From Leifsonia sp. ZF2019 (GTDB lineage Bacteria > Actinomycetota > Actinomycetes > Actinomycetales > Microbacteriaceae): DNA of 64,000 bases. A program made the translations under genes and the position numbers. The notes below the pieces were generated by a model. It ran no database searches, had not been told where the DNA came from, and worked only from the letters and a program-made list of their open reading frames with translations. Below are positions 41,800 through 51,652 of this stretch, in pieces. Location of the stretch: the NCBI RefSeq assembly GCF_019924635.1, contig NZ_CP065037.1, forward strand, positions 2,976,001-3,040,000, given 5' to 3'. Every line of letters begins with the position of its first letter. The stretch's first letter is position 1.

Positions 41800-42396
41800 A
41801 TGAGGTTTCGAAAGTTCGCCGGCACCCACGGGGGCCGCATCGTGCTCGCCGCCGTGCCCGTCGCCGTGGTGTCGACACTGCTGATGGCGGGAGTCGCGCA
41901 GGGAGCCGTGCCCGTGTCGTTCGCCGTCTCGGGCAGTCAATTCCAGATCTCCGCCTCGAAGCTGGAGGGCAGCGGATTCTCGCAGTACGCGGGCGTCGCG
42001 CCCGACACTGCGGGCACAGACCACCAGGTCGCGATCGCCAACATCAAGTCGGCGACACTGGCTGACCTCTGCCAGTCGGTCGTCACCGACACCCCGCTCG
42101 GCAAGGTCGGCATGCTCATCACCGCGGGCGGGGGCGGTTCGCCCGCCTCGGCCTCCGACCTCCAGATCGGCATGACCGACCTCAAGGGGGACTCGCAGTT
42201 CGGCAACATCCGGATCGGCGTCGACGCCTCCGCGGTCAACACGGCCGCCAAGGGCACCGCCGGCGACTTCGCACAGGACGCCGACACCGTCACGATCTCG
42301 AACCTGCAGCAGACGGCGTGGAGCACGCAGGCCTCCGTGTTCACCCTCACCGGAATGCACGTGCAGCTGACGGACGGTTCCAAGGGGTGCTTCTGA
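41800..42396 (+). CDS. DUF6230 family exported protein
   Basis: A 198-residue protein with an N-terminal signal or anchor helix (GRIVLAAVPVAVVSTLLMAGVAQG) and a beta-rich extracytoplasmic domain (PVSFAVSGSQFQISASKLEG, HQVAIANIKSATLADLCQS, two Cys). I recognise this as DUF6230, a family paired with DUF6114 in Streptomyces and other actinobacteria. GGAGG precedes the ATG. It begins an operon read from the TTGACA/TAGGTT promoter and overlaps the DUF6114 gene. The role is unknown; an envelope-associated lipid- or steroid-binding function is a guess. Confidence 0.82.
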   Translation: MRFRKFAGTHGGRIVLAAVPVAVVSTLLMAGVAQGAVPVSFAVSGSQFQISASKLEGSGFSQYAGVAPDTAGTDHQVAIANIKSATLADLCQSVVTDTPLGKVGMLITAGGGGSPASASDLQIGMTDLKGDSQFGNIRIGVDASAVNTAAKGTAGDFAQDADTVTISNLQQTAWSTQASVFTLTGMHVQLTDGSKGCF

Positions 42397-42833
42397 ACGC
42401 GACGGCCGCGGCGTCGGACGGCCGGACGGCGGGCGTCGTCCGCGCCCCCTCCGGCTCGCGGCGCGCACGGTTCCGCTCCTGGCGTCGCTCCCGTCCGTTC
42501 GTCGGCGGGCTGCTCACGGCGCTCGGCGGCATCGAGCTGTTCTTCTCCGGGCAGCTCGACATCGGCAAGATCCACGTGCAGCTTGGGATCGAGGGCCTCC
42601 AGGCGACGATCATCCCGATCGTGCTGGTGCTGCTCGGCGTCCTGGCCGTCGCGATGCCCGCCCACCACGTCTTCTACGGGGTCATCGCCCTCGCGGTCGC
42701 CGTGTACTCGCTCGTCGGCGTCAACCTCGGCGGGTTCTTCGTCGGGATGCTGCTGGCCAGCGTCGGAGGCGTGCTCACGGTGGCCTGGATGCCGAAGAAG
42801 ACCTCGACCGACGCCGGAGACGACGAGCGATGA
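42387..42833 (+). CDS. DUF6114 family membrane protein
   Basis: A protein of about 148 residues with a basic N-terminus (SRRARFRSWRRSRPFVGGLL) and four predicted helices (LGGIELFF, IIPIVLVLLGVLAVAMP, FYGVIALAVAVYSLVGVNLGG, FVGMLLASVGGVLTV), the pattern of DUF6114. The GTG at 42387 overlaps the DUF6230 gene by 10 bases; the ATG at 42318 is an alternative. Its TGA overlaps the ATG of the next gene (ATGA). It probably forms a membrane complex with the DUF6230 protein. Confidence 0.8.
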   Translation: MLLNATAAASDGRTAGVVRAPSGSRRARFRSWRRSRPFVGGLLTALGGIELFFSGQLDIGKIHVQLGIEGLQATIIPIVLVLLGVLAVAMPAHHVFYGVIALAVAVYSLVGVNLGGFFVGMLLASVGGVLTVAWMPKKTSTDAGDDER

Positions 42834-43573
42834 GCCCGCACGGCAGGCGGACGCGGCCCGGCGTGATGGTCGCCGCTCTGCTGGCGTGCGTGGTCGTCGC
42901 CGTGGGCGGTCTCGGCGCGGCGCGCCTCCCGGCCACCGCGCGCAGCGAGTTCTGCATCCCGATCCTGATCCCGTGCTCGACTCCGACGCCGACTCCGACA
43001 CCGACACCCTCGCCGGGGTCCGGCACAGGAGGCGGCTCGGGCGCGCCGGGCTCACCGCTCGACCCGCTGCTGCCCACGCCGACTCCCACACCGGGCGCTC
43101 CGGGCCCGACGCCCTCCGCGCCCGCGACGCCGGCTCCGGCGCCCACCGACGACGCGAGCGCACCGATCTTCACTCAGCCGCCGGCCCAGCTCGGTAGCCA
43201 GTCGCTCTCGTTCACCGGGCTCAGCGGTATCGCCGTCGTGAACGTGCCGCTGGCCGACGGCAGCCGCGTCCCCGCGCTGAGGATCTCGGCCGAGAGCATC
43301 ACGATCGGCGGCTTCAGCCTCACCGTGCGGCATGACACCGGCCCGTCGCTCGCCACCACGGCGGACACGATGACGTTGAAGGGCCACGTGCAGGTCTACC
43401 TGAACTCGATCACCGCGACGACAGCCGACGGGCGCTCCCTGACCCTCGGCGCCGACACTCCTCCCCCGGCGGACGGGGTGCCGAACGACCTGCTGCGTGT
43501 GACGCTCGGGCTCGTGGGCGCGACGGCCGACTCCATCGTCTACACGAACACGAAGCAGCACCTCTCGGAGTGA
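42830..43573 (+). CDS. Secreted Pro/Thr-repeat protein of the DUF6230/DUF6114 operon
   Basis: A 247-residue exported protein: signal sequence (about 10-35), a short CIPILIPC segment whose two Cys may form a disulfide, a long Thr-Pro/Ser-Pro stalk (about 48-110) encoded by CCGAC-type repeats, and a C-terminal beta-rich domain (LSFTGLSGIAVVNVPLADGS, LRISAESITIGGFSLTV). The last domain is reminiscent of the DUF6230 fold. The ATG overlaps the DUF6114 stop, so all three products are made in step. Function unknown. Confidence 0.8.
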   Translation: MSPHGRRTRPGVMVAALLACVVVAVGGLGAARLPATARSEFCIPILIPCSTPTPTPTPTPSPGSGTGGGSGAPGSPLDPLLPTPTPTPGAPGPTPSAPATPAPAPTDDASAPIFTQPPAQLGSQSLSFTGLSGIAVVNVPLADGSRVPALRISAESITIGGFSLTVRHDTGPSLATTADTMTLKGHVQVYLNSITATTADGRSLTLGADTPPPADGVPNDLLRVTLGLVGATADSIVYTNTKQHLSE

Positions 43574-43610
43574 GCCCGGCGCGGTGAAGCCGGCGCGGCG
43601 ACACGGCCCC

Positions 43611-44216
43611 TCAGCGGGCGCGGCGCAGACGGCGGCGTTCGCGGCGGCTCAGCGCGGCATACGCCTCCGCCTCCGCCCGGCGCCGTTCCTCGGCGACCCG
43701 GAGGCGTTCGGCACGGCGCTTCGCCCACGCCGCGACCTCCGCGTCCGCATCCCGCGTCGCGGTGACGACGGGAGGGCCGCCCTGCAGCTGGCGGCGCGCC
43801 TCCCGTACCCGGCGGTTGAAGTCCTCGACGTGCTCGCGCACGGCGCGTTCGGAGCCGAGGCGATCCAGACGCTCGGCGAACTCCCTGTCCTCCGTGCGGA
43901 GCGTGAGAGCGGGCGGCCCCAGGCCGGTGAGCTTCTCGCGCTCGATCTTGCGGCGGATCCACCAGTCGGGATCGTGCGTGCCGGTCAGGCCCGGCAGCGG
44001 CTTGCCCGCGCCGGGCAGGTCGTCGAAGTCGCCACGGCGGATGGCCTGCTGGATGGCGTTCTCGATCACGTGCGCCCGCTGGTCCATCGACGGCTGACCG
44101 GCGTTCGCCTCCTCCGCCTCCTCGCCGCGCTCCTGCGCCTCCCTGCGGAGCCGGTAGCGCACGGCGTCGACGCGGGCATCCCCCTGCTGCGGCGCGGGCT
44201 CGCGGGAGTCGGACAT
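43611..44216 (-). CDS. DUF1992 (DnaJ homologue subfamily C member 28-like) protein
   Basis: A 201-residue, highly charged cytosolic protein with the DUF1992 core VIENAIQQAIRRGDFDDLPGAGKPLPG and DPDWWIRRKIEREK, followed by long Arg/Glu-rich helices. There is no J domain despite the family name. ATG at 44216. It is convergent to the secreted-protein gene. The molecular function is unknown; the helices may act as a coiled-coil adaptor. Confidence 0.88.
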   Translation of the reverse strand: MSDSREPAPQQGDARVDAVRYRLRREAQERGEEAEEANAGQPSMDQRAHVIENAIQQAIRRGDFDDLPGAGKPLPGLTGTHDPDWWIRRKIEREKLTGLGPPALTLRTEDREFAERLDRLGSERAVREHVEDFNRRVREARRQLQGGPPVVTATRDADAEVAAWAKRRAERLRVAEERRRAEAEAYAALSRRERRRLRRAR

Positions 44217-44561
44217 GCCTCCACCCTACGCGCGGGCCCGCGGGGAGGCTCCGGACACGGTCGCAGCGGCGGTGATCTCCTGGAGGCGCACATGCGTCGC
44301 TGAGAGCAGAACCCCTGATATCCGTTGACTTCTGAGCGATCGGCTCTACTGTGTTGGTTGACCACGGCGTCCCGCATGGCGGCGCCGCGCGGCCGGACGG
44401 CGCGCCGACCCGCTGGGACGGGCCGCCACCGCGATAACCGGCAGGCGACGGCCGGCTTCTCGGGTGAGCCGGTCGTCGTTGCGCGCGGACGGTAAAGTAG
44501 CGGCGCGGGCCGGCAGGGATGCCGAGCGCGCGCACCGACGCCGACACGAGGGGGAAATGCC
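44217..44561. other. 345-bp intergenic region with a candidate promoter
   Basis: No supported gene. TTGACT (44325-44330) and TACTGT (44347-44352) are 16 bases apart and point right, which would give a leader of about 200 nt before the gene at 44562. A TAAAGT hexamer at 44493-44498 is a nearer -10 candidate. A 39-codon ORF (44374-44493) has no Shine-Dalgarno. Confidence 0.5.
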
Positions 44562-44792
44562 ATGCTGAGCGGACTCGCGGGGTGGCACACGATCATGCTG
44601 CTGGTGTGGGTGGTCCCCCTCGTGCTCTGGGTGATCGCCCTCGTGCAGATCGCGCTGAGCCGCACCACCGCCGCGTATGTGATCGCGTGGATCGCGATCG
44701 CGACCCTCGTTCCCGTGATCGGCGCCATCCTGTGGTTCACGCTCGGCCGGACGAACGCGCCCGCCAACCGGTCGACGGGAGGCGCCGCATGA
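44562..44792 (+). CDS. Small PLD-nuclease N-terminal-type membrane protein
   Basis: A 76-residue protein with two membrane helices (MLLVWVVPLVLWVIALVQIAL and AYVIAWIAIATLVPVIGAILWFTLGR). This is the PLDNc domain that precedes cardiolipin synthases but here stands alone. Its TGA overlaps the ATG of the DUF3592 gene (ATGA), so the two are coupled. It is probably a small inner-membrane partner; function unknown. Confidence 0.85.
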   Translation: MLSGLAGWHTIMLLVWVVPLVLWVIALVQIALSRTTAAYVIAWIAIATLVPVIGAILWFTLGRTNAPANRSTGGAA

Positions 44793-45502
44793 GCACCGTC
44801 GACCCGTCCTACGCCCGCGCCGCCCGCCAGGCGCGTCGCCCCGGCACGACGCGCGTCGTCGTCCTGCTGGTCGTGCTGTTCGCCGGCGGAGTGCTCATGG
44901 GATGGGGGTGGGGCGGCTTCGCCCTCATCGGCGAGGATGCCGAACCTCCCGTCGGCGCGGTGGTCGGAGCGGTCGGCGGCCTGATCCTCTCCGTCGCCGG
45001 ATTCGCCGGCTGGACGGCGACGGTGCTGCGCCGGTCGGATGTCGGCCTCGGATACGGCGCCGCGGCGGAGCTGTTCGGTGGCGGCGCCGGTCTGATGGCC
45101 GTCCTCCAGGGCACGCAGAACGTCGTCGCCCTCGGGATCGCGTGGGCGCTGTTCGTGCTCGGCGCCCTCTTCCTCGTGCTCGGCGTCTCCGCCGCGGCCG
45201 CCCGCCGACGCCAGGACTCACGGGACGAGCGCATCATGGAGTCCGGAATGCTCACCACGGCGACCGTGAGCGACAAGGGCTACGACTTCTTCCACGAGAG
45301 CTCGCGCATCCTCACCACCGTCACGTTCACTTTCACCGACCTCCAGGGCACGCAGCGCTGGGTGCAGAAGACCGTGCTGATCGAGCAGTCCGCCCCGATC
45401 ATGGAGGGGCAGGAGACCCGCCTCTGGTACGACGCGGCGAACCCGGGCGACACCCGCAGCATCGTGGTGGAGCTGGCGCGCGCGAACGCGCTGCGCCGCT
45501 GA
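44789..45502 (+). CDS. DUF3592 domain membrane protein
   Basis: A 237-residue protein with an N-terminal basic segment, four predicted membrane helices (about 20-140), then a cytoplasmic or extracytoplasmic beta domain (about 155-237: GMLTTATVSDKGYDFF, TTVTFTFTDLQGTQRW, LWYDAANPGDTRSIVVE) that matches the DUF3592 pattern. The start overlaps the upstream PLDNc gene. The role is unknown. Confidence 0.82.
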   Translation: MSTVDPSYARAARQARRPGTTRVVVLLVVLFAGGVLMGWGWGGFALIGEDAEPPVGAVVGAVGGLILSVAGFAGWTATVLRRSDVGLGYGAAAELFGGGAGLMAVLQGTQNVVALGIAWALFVLGALFLVLGVSAAAARRRQDSRDERIMESGMLTTATVSDKGYDFFHESSRILTTVTFTFTDLQGTQRWVQKTVLIEQSAPIMEGQETRLWYDAANPGDTRSIVVELARANALRR

Positions 45503-45825
45503 GTCGCGACCGCCGCTGTTCGGGACGACTGCGGCGGGGCGCGGGACCGCGAACGTCCCGAACCGGCGCAGACGTTCGCGAAACGGGCCTTGCGCTGCCA
45601 CGTCGGTGCGGCCGCTCTGTGCCTGACGGGTGCGGCACGCTCCCGGTGACGACTCAGTCGTAGCCGAGGATGACGACGTCGTCCTCGCGCAACCGATCGA
45701 CGTCGGGCTGTTCTTCGAGGACGGCGCTGGCGAGCATGCCTGGGATGCTACGTCGCGTCCCGTGCACGCCTGAATCGACACGGTGTCCAATCCGCGCGCT
45801 CGCGTCGACACCGCGTCCAGCACGA
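45503..45825. other. Gene-poor region with inverted repeats and a possible tiny ORF
   Basis: No established gene. GTTCGGGACG (45518-45527) pairs with 45554-45563, while CGCGAACGT (45548-45556) pairs with 45572-45580, so the two stems are mutually exclusive. A 27-codon minus-strand ORF (45654-45737, MLASAVLEEQPDVD...) follows TAGCAT (45745-45750) by seven bases, a leaderless-like start, but has no recognised family. Confidence 0.4.
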
Positions 45826-45858
45826 CGACGGCCCCCGTTCCAGGAACGGGGGCCGTCG
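45826..45858 (-). terminator. Terminator after the LAATG surface-protein gene
   Basis: CGACGGCCCCCGTTC and its exact complement form a 15-bp stem with a CAG loop, 13 bases beyond the stop codon of the minus-strand gene. No U-tract. Confidence 0.75.
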
Positions 45859-45871
45859 CGGGTGAGGTGCG

Positions 45872-47278
45872 TTACGCCTGCGCGGAGCGACGACGGCGCG
45901 CGACCAGCACACCGGCGGCGCCGAGCAGGACGAGGAGGCCACCGATCGTCGCCGGGATCGCGGCGTCGGATCCCGTCGCGGCGAGCGCGGCGGTCGTGGT
46001 GACGGCGGCGACGCTCAGGGCGACCGCCTGGACGCCGCCCGAGCTCTGCCCGACCAGTACGAGCGTGTGCGATCCGGCGGCCAGCTGAGCGAGCACATCG
46101 GCGCTCAGCGTGACCTGGACCTTACCGTCGACGACCGGGAACGAACCCAGGAGGATCGGGGTCGAGTACACGTAGACGTCGACGAACGAGTCCGCCGAGG
46201 TCCACTCGACCGAGGCCGTGTATCCCTTCGTCGGGTCGAGCGTCGCCGGCAGGCCCGCCGAGAGCGGAGTGCCGGGCGTGACGCCGTTCGCGGCGAGGTA
46301 GGCCGGGAGCGCGTCCGAGTTCGGCACCGGGGCCGCGGCGGCGGGCTTCTGCGGGGCGGTGACGACGCCGGTCGTGCTGCTGCGGACCCACGCGGTCGTG
46401 TGCCCGGCGAGCGTCGCGGTCACGATGACGCCGACGCTCATGCCCACCTCGGCGTCGGTGACGGTGTAGCTGTCCGTCGTGCTGCTGAGTTCGCTGCCGG
46501 ACTGGCCCGAGCTGGCGAACCACTGGTACGAGAACTGCGAACCCTCCGGGAACCCGGCCGGGGACACGGTCAGCGTCGTGCCGACGGTCGCAGCACCCGC
46601 GACCGTCGCGGTGCCGGTGGGGACGAACGAGTACGTGGTGCCGTTGAAAGTGACGGAGTCGACGTCCGCCTGCGTGCCTGCCTCGGTGAGCACGCCGAAA
46701 CCGAGCACCTGGACGGTGTCGACGTCGAGCGCGGCGAGGAAGTCGCCGAGGGTGGCCGAGTCGTTCTTGGCGTAGAGCGGCGCGCCATCGGCGTCGGTGA
46801 TCGCCGTGCTGGTGACCCAGGTGTCGGTCAGCGCAGCGGTGTTGGTGCCCTCGACCGGCGACGCCGGGCGCAGCGTCGTGAACTTGGGCGCCGTCGCATC
46901 CCCGTAGAAGAGGGGGAGCTGGAAGTACGCGGAGTTCCACGAGGTCTTCCAGGAGACGCCCCCGGCCTGCACGAGGCTCTCGAGCTGCGCCCCGGTCAGA
47001 CGCTCCTGCTCGGTGTAGCCGTAGAGGATCTGCGACTCGCCGGTCAGCTCGAGGCCGTTGGCGCCCACGACCGCACGGTCTTCGGCGTTCGCGTACCCCT
47101 GGTGCCAGCCCGGGTAGGTGTCCTCGTTCGACCGGATGTCCTGCTGGTGGACCTCCGCGGTCGCCGGGGCGGCCTGTGCGGGTGCGGAGGCGACGAGCGC
47201 CATCCCGCCCGCGATGACCGCACTCAGACCGAGGGCCGCAGCACGTGCGGCCCAGGTGGTGTTCTTCGTCGAATTCAC
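45872..47278 (-). CDS. Wall-anchored Ig-like surface protein (LAATG)
   Basis: A 468-residue exported protein. Signal peptide about 1-36 (cleavage after AQA); a novel N-terminal domain (about 40-205, beginning IRSNEDTYPGWHQGY); an Ig-like repeat (about 215-305: VGTTLTVSPAGFPEGSQFSYQWF, YTVTDAEVGMSVGVIVTATLAGH); a further beta domain; then LAATG, a membrane helix and RRRR at the end. The tail is the sortase E substrate signature, shared with the xylanase. A TAAGCT hexamer near 47373 may be its -10. Probable adhesin or wall protein; ligand unknown. Confidence 0.85.
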   Translation of the reverse strand: MNSTKNTTWAARAAALGLSAVIAGGMALVASAPAQAAPATAEVHQQDIRSNEDTYPGWHQGYANAEDRAVVGANGLELTGESQILYGYTEQERLTGAQLESLVQAGGVSWKTSWNSAYFQLPLFYGDATAPKFTTLRPASPVEGTNTAALTDTWVTSTAITDADGAPLYAKNDSATLGDFLAALDVDTVQVLGFGVLTEAGTQADVDSVTFNGTTYSFVPTGTATVAGAATVGTTLTVSPAGFPEGSQFSYQWFASSGQSGSELSSTTDSYTVTDAEVGMSVGVIVTATLAGHTTAWVRSSTTGVVTAPQKPAAAAPVPNSDALPAYLAANGVTPGTPLSAGLPATLDPTKGYTASVEWTSADSFVDVYVYSTPILLGSFPVVDGKVQVTLSADVLAQLAAGSHTLVLVGQSSGGVQAVALSVAAVTTTAALAATGSDAAIPATIGGLLVLLGAAGVLVARRRRSAQA

Positions 47279-47448
47279 AGTGTCAATGACCCATTCACGT
47301 CGGTGTCGCTCGTCTGGTGTGCAACCGGGCGGACGCGCGTGATAAACGTGCGATCCCCCCTGTTATCCCTTGAGCTTAGGCGTTGGTTGACTAACGCAAC
47401 TATTACCCGAATGGGGGTCATTTCACCGTGCGTCGCCGCCCGCGGCCG

Positions 47449-48543
47449 TCAGGCCCGGCGGAACTGGGTGACCATCGGGCAATCGAACGGGTCACGTGCG
47501 GAGAGGCCGACGCGGTTCAGGTAGTCGATCACGATCCGATACGACCGCACCAGCCCGGTCTCCGTGTACGGGATGCCGTGGGTCGCGCAGTGCGCGCGCA
47601 CCATCCGGCGAGCGCGGGCGAGGCTGGGCCGCGGCATACTCGGGAACAGGTGGTGCTCCACCTGGTGGTTGAGACCTCCCATGAGGAGGTCCATCCACCA
47701 GCCGCCGCGGATGTTGCGGGAGGTGAGCACCTGCTTGCTGAGGAAGTCGACGCGGGCTCCGGCCGGCAGTTGCGGCATGCCCTTGTGGTTCGGCGCGAAC
47801 GACGCGCCCATGTAGACGCCGAAGACGGCGAGCTGCACGCCCAGGAAGGCGAACGCCATCCCGACCGGGAGCATGAGGAAGACGATCGCCACATAGACGG
47901 AGAGACGGGTGCCGATCGCGACGAGTTCGCGCCGGCGTCCGTCGACCTTGCGCACCTCGACGAGCGAGCGGATCGAGGTGACGTGGAGGTTGACGCCTTC
48001 CAGCAGGAGCAGCGGGAAGAACAAGTGACCCTGCCTGCGGGTGATCGCCGCCAGCAGGCCGGTGGCGCGGGCCGCGTCGTCCGTCGTGAACGAGATCGTG
48101 TCGCGCGCGATGTCCGGGTCTTTGCCGACGACGTTGGGGTTGGCGTGGTGCCGGGTGTGCTTCGTCATCCACCACTGGTAGCTCATGCCCACCAGCCAGG
48201 TGACGATGAACCGGCCCGCGCGGTCGTTGGCCGGGCCGGACGCGAACACCTGCCGGTGGGATGCCTCGTGACCGAGGAAGGCGAGCTGCGTGAAGATGAC
48301 CCCCAGGACCGCGGCGATCAGCAGCTGGAACCAGGAGTCGCCGAGGAGGACGAATCCGGCGGATGCGCCGGCCAGGCCGACGATCAGCACGGCGAAGACC
48401 CCGGCGTAGAACCCGCGGCGGCGCTCCAGGAGACCGGCTCCGCGGACCTCCCCGAGCAGTTCGTTGTACGTGCTGGTGACCGGGGCCCGGCCTTCAGGAC
48501 GCGTGCGCGTCGGACGGATCGGTCCGAGAGTGGATGTGGGCAT
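47449..48543 (-). CDS. Membrane fatty acid desaturase
   Basis: A 364-residue integral-membrane di-iron desaturase. The three histidine boxes are HEASH (92-96), HTRHH (129-133) and HQVEHH (about 297-302), with four membrane helices between. It introduces a double bond into an acyl-lipid or acyl-CoA; the QVEHH form of the third box is found in front-end and related bacterial acyl-lipid desaturases. ATG at 48543 with GGAGGGG at a five-base spacing. No electron-transfer partner is adjacent. Confidence 0.92.
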   Translation of the reverse strand: MPTSTLGPIRPTRTRPEGRAPVTSTYNELLGEVRGAGLLERRRGFYAGVFAVLIVGLAGASAGFVLLGDSWFQLLIAAVLGVIFTQLAFLGHEASHRQVFASGPANDRAGRFIVTWLVGMSYQWWMTKHTRHHANPNVVGKDPDIARDTISFTTDDAARATGLLAAITRRQGHLFFPLLLLEGVNLHVTSIRSLVEVRKVDGRRRELVAIGTRLSVYVAIVFLMLPVGMAFAFLGVQLAVFGVYMGASFAPNHKGMPQLPAGARVDFLSKQVLTSRNIRGGWWMDLLMGGLNHQVEHHLFPSMPRPSLARARRMVRAHCATHGIPYTETGLVRSYRIVIDYLNRVGLSARDPFDCPMVTQFRRA

Positions 48544-48666
48544 ACGCCCCTCCGCTGGTTCAGGCGACTTCCCAGCCGAGGTGAGGGGCAGTTTGCCCGA
48601 GATGCTGCAACCGTACGCGGCGAAGCTGGGCACCAGCCGCGTAGCGGGCGATCCGCGCCGCGCAGC

Positions 48667-50193
<1,527 letters not shown>

Positions 50194-50202
50194 TCACACT
50201 GT

Positions 50203-50218
50203 GCTTGCCGCAAGCCCC
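50203..50218 (-). promoter_or_regulatory. Rifamycin-associated element (RAE)-like site
   Basis: On the minus strand the sequence reads GGGGCTTGCGGCAAGC. The first 15 bases equal the left part of the RAE consensus as I recall it (GGGGCTTGCGGCAAGGCCCC); the right arm here is not conserved. It lies 64-79 bases before the monooxygenase start. GCTTGC-C-GCAAGC is a perfect palindrome. Confidence 0.7.
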
Positions 50219-50317
50219 GGGGGCTCCGGTATCCTGGAAATGCAGGCAGGGATCGCTTCGGCACCATCGCGTGCGTTTCGTCACATGGCGTATCCCGTCA
50301 TGTCGCACGCGGCCCGG

Positions 50318-50551
50318 CTACTCGTCCCGGGCGTCCGCCCCGTCGAACTCGTCCAGCTGGTCGACGCCCTGCGACTGCTCGACCTCCACATCGACGCCGC
50401 CGTCGACGTCGGCCGCCTCGACGACGGTTCCCGCGGCTCCCGGTGCTCCGGGGGCCCGGAACGCGCCGGTCCCCTCGTCCAGCGTTCCTTCGCCGTCCGG
50501 GTAGCCGGCCTCATCCGGGTACTCGACCCCGCCCGTGTCCGACATGTCCAT
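50318..50551 (-). CDS. Small acidic protein of unknown function
   Basis: A 77-residue acidic, Gly/Ala/Pro-containing protein with no membrane segment or Cys. GGAG lies six bases before the ATG at 50551, supporting a real gene. It resembles the acidic protein at 39553 only in composition. It is located between the catabolic operon and the monooxygenase on the same strand. No function is recognised. Confidence 0.6.
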   Translation of the reverse strand: MDMSDTGGVEYPDEAGYPDGEGTLDEGTGAFRAPGAPGAAGTVVEAADVDGGVDVEVEQSQGVDQLDEFDGADARDE

Positions 50552-50659
50552 GCGGTTCTCCCTCCGGTGGTCGTTCGCGACGAGCGGACCGCCCGTGGTC
50601 CGATCCTCCACCCGCTCGCCGCCGACCGCCAGTCCCGCGGGGCGCGGAGCCGACCCGGC

Positions 50660-51652
50660 TCACACCCGGTTGACCGGCGCCTCCGGCGCTCCCTCGCGCA
50701 CCGCGTCCACCGCGTTCTGCGCCTGCACCCGCACGTACTCCCCCTCGGTGAAGCGCGAGAAGTACGCGATGTGCGGAGTCAGCACCACATCGTCACGCCC
50801 GACGAGGGGATGCCCTGCGGCGGGCGGCTCCCGGTCGAGCACGTCGAGCGCAGCGCCCGCCAGGTGGCCACGGTCGAGCGCATCCACCAGGGCGGCGTTG
50901 TCGAGGAGGCCGCCGCGGGAGACGTTGATCAGGCGGGAGCCGGCGGGCATCGCGGCGAGGAACCCCGCGTCGACCATCCCCGTCGTCTCGGGGGTCAACG
51001 GCATGTGCAGCGACAGCGCGTCGGAGGCGGCGCGCACCTGCTCCAGGCTCGTCCGCTCGATGCCGAGCCGGCGGAGGTCGGCGACGATCTCCGGTGTGTC
51101 CGGCAGCATCGGATCGTAGCCGAGCACGCGGCCGAAGAGCGGGCCGGCGAGGCGGGCGAACTCGCGGCCGATCCGCCCGAGGCCGAGGATGCCGAGGGTC
51201 TGCTCGCTCAATCGCGGCGGCGGGGAGGCGGCGCGCTCGTTCCACCGGTCCGGTGTCGCGGAGGCCGTGTAGAACGGGAGCTGGCGCGCGCTCGCGAGGA
51301 GGAGCGCGAGCGCGTGCGTCGCAACCTCCTCCGTCGCGGCGCCGGGCACGTTCGTCACCCAGACGCCGTGCTCGGTGGCGGCCTCCACATCCACGTAGTC
51401 GAAGCCCATCGACATGAGGGCGACGACCTTCAGCTGCGGCAGGGCGGCGATCATCTCGCGGGTGACGGCGGCGTAGCCGGGGAGGAGGGCGTCCGCGTCC
51501 TGCGCCCCCGCGACGATCGCAGCGGGGTCGCGGGTGCCGAGCACGCGCACCTCGAAGCCCTGCGCCTCCAGCAGCGCGATGCCGGGAGCCGGGTCGGTGT
51601 CCTCGACGTCGGTGTAGACCGCGACGGGGCGGCGGTCGGCGGCGTCAGTCAT
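50660..51652 (-). CDS. D-2-hydroxyacid dehydrogenase family protein
   Basis: A 330-residue NAD-dependent dehydrogenase. The Rossmann motif is [16 protein letters not shown], and the catalytic Arg ([10 protein letters not shown]), Glu (DVLDREPP) and His (TPHIAY) are all present. It interconverts a 2-hydroxyacid and a 2-oxoacid. It is the last gene of the five-gene operon and overlaps the ureohydrolase gene by eight bases. In this context it could oxidise argininic acid to 5-guanidino-2-oxopentanoate; that assignment is inferred from neighbours only. Confidence 0.9.
   Translation of the reverse strand: MTDAADRRPVAVYTDVEDTDPAPGIALLEAQGFEVRVLGTRDPAAIVAGAQDADALLPGYAAVTREMIAALPQLKVVALMSMGFDYVDVEAATEHGVWVTNVPGAATEEVATHALALLLASARQLPFYTASATPDRWNERAASPPPRLSEQTLGILGLGRIGREFARLAGPLFGRVLGYDPMLPDTPEIVADLRRLGIERTSLEQVRAASDALSLHMPLTPETTGMVDAGFLAAMPAGSRLINVSRGGLLDNAALVDALDRGHLAGAALDVLDREPPAAGHPLVGRDDVVLTPHIAYFSRFTEGEYVRVQAQNAVDAVREGAPEAPVNRV

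Noticed and set aside
44374..44493. 39-codon Arg-rich ORF
   Set aside because: No Shine-Dalgarno, no leaderless hexamer and biased composition expected of random GC-rich DNA.
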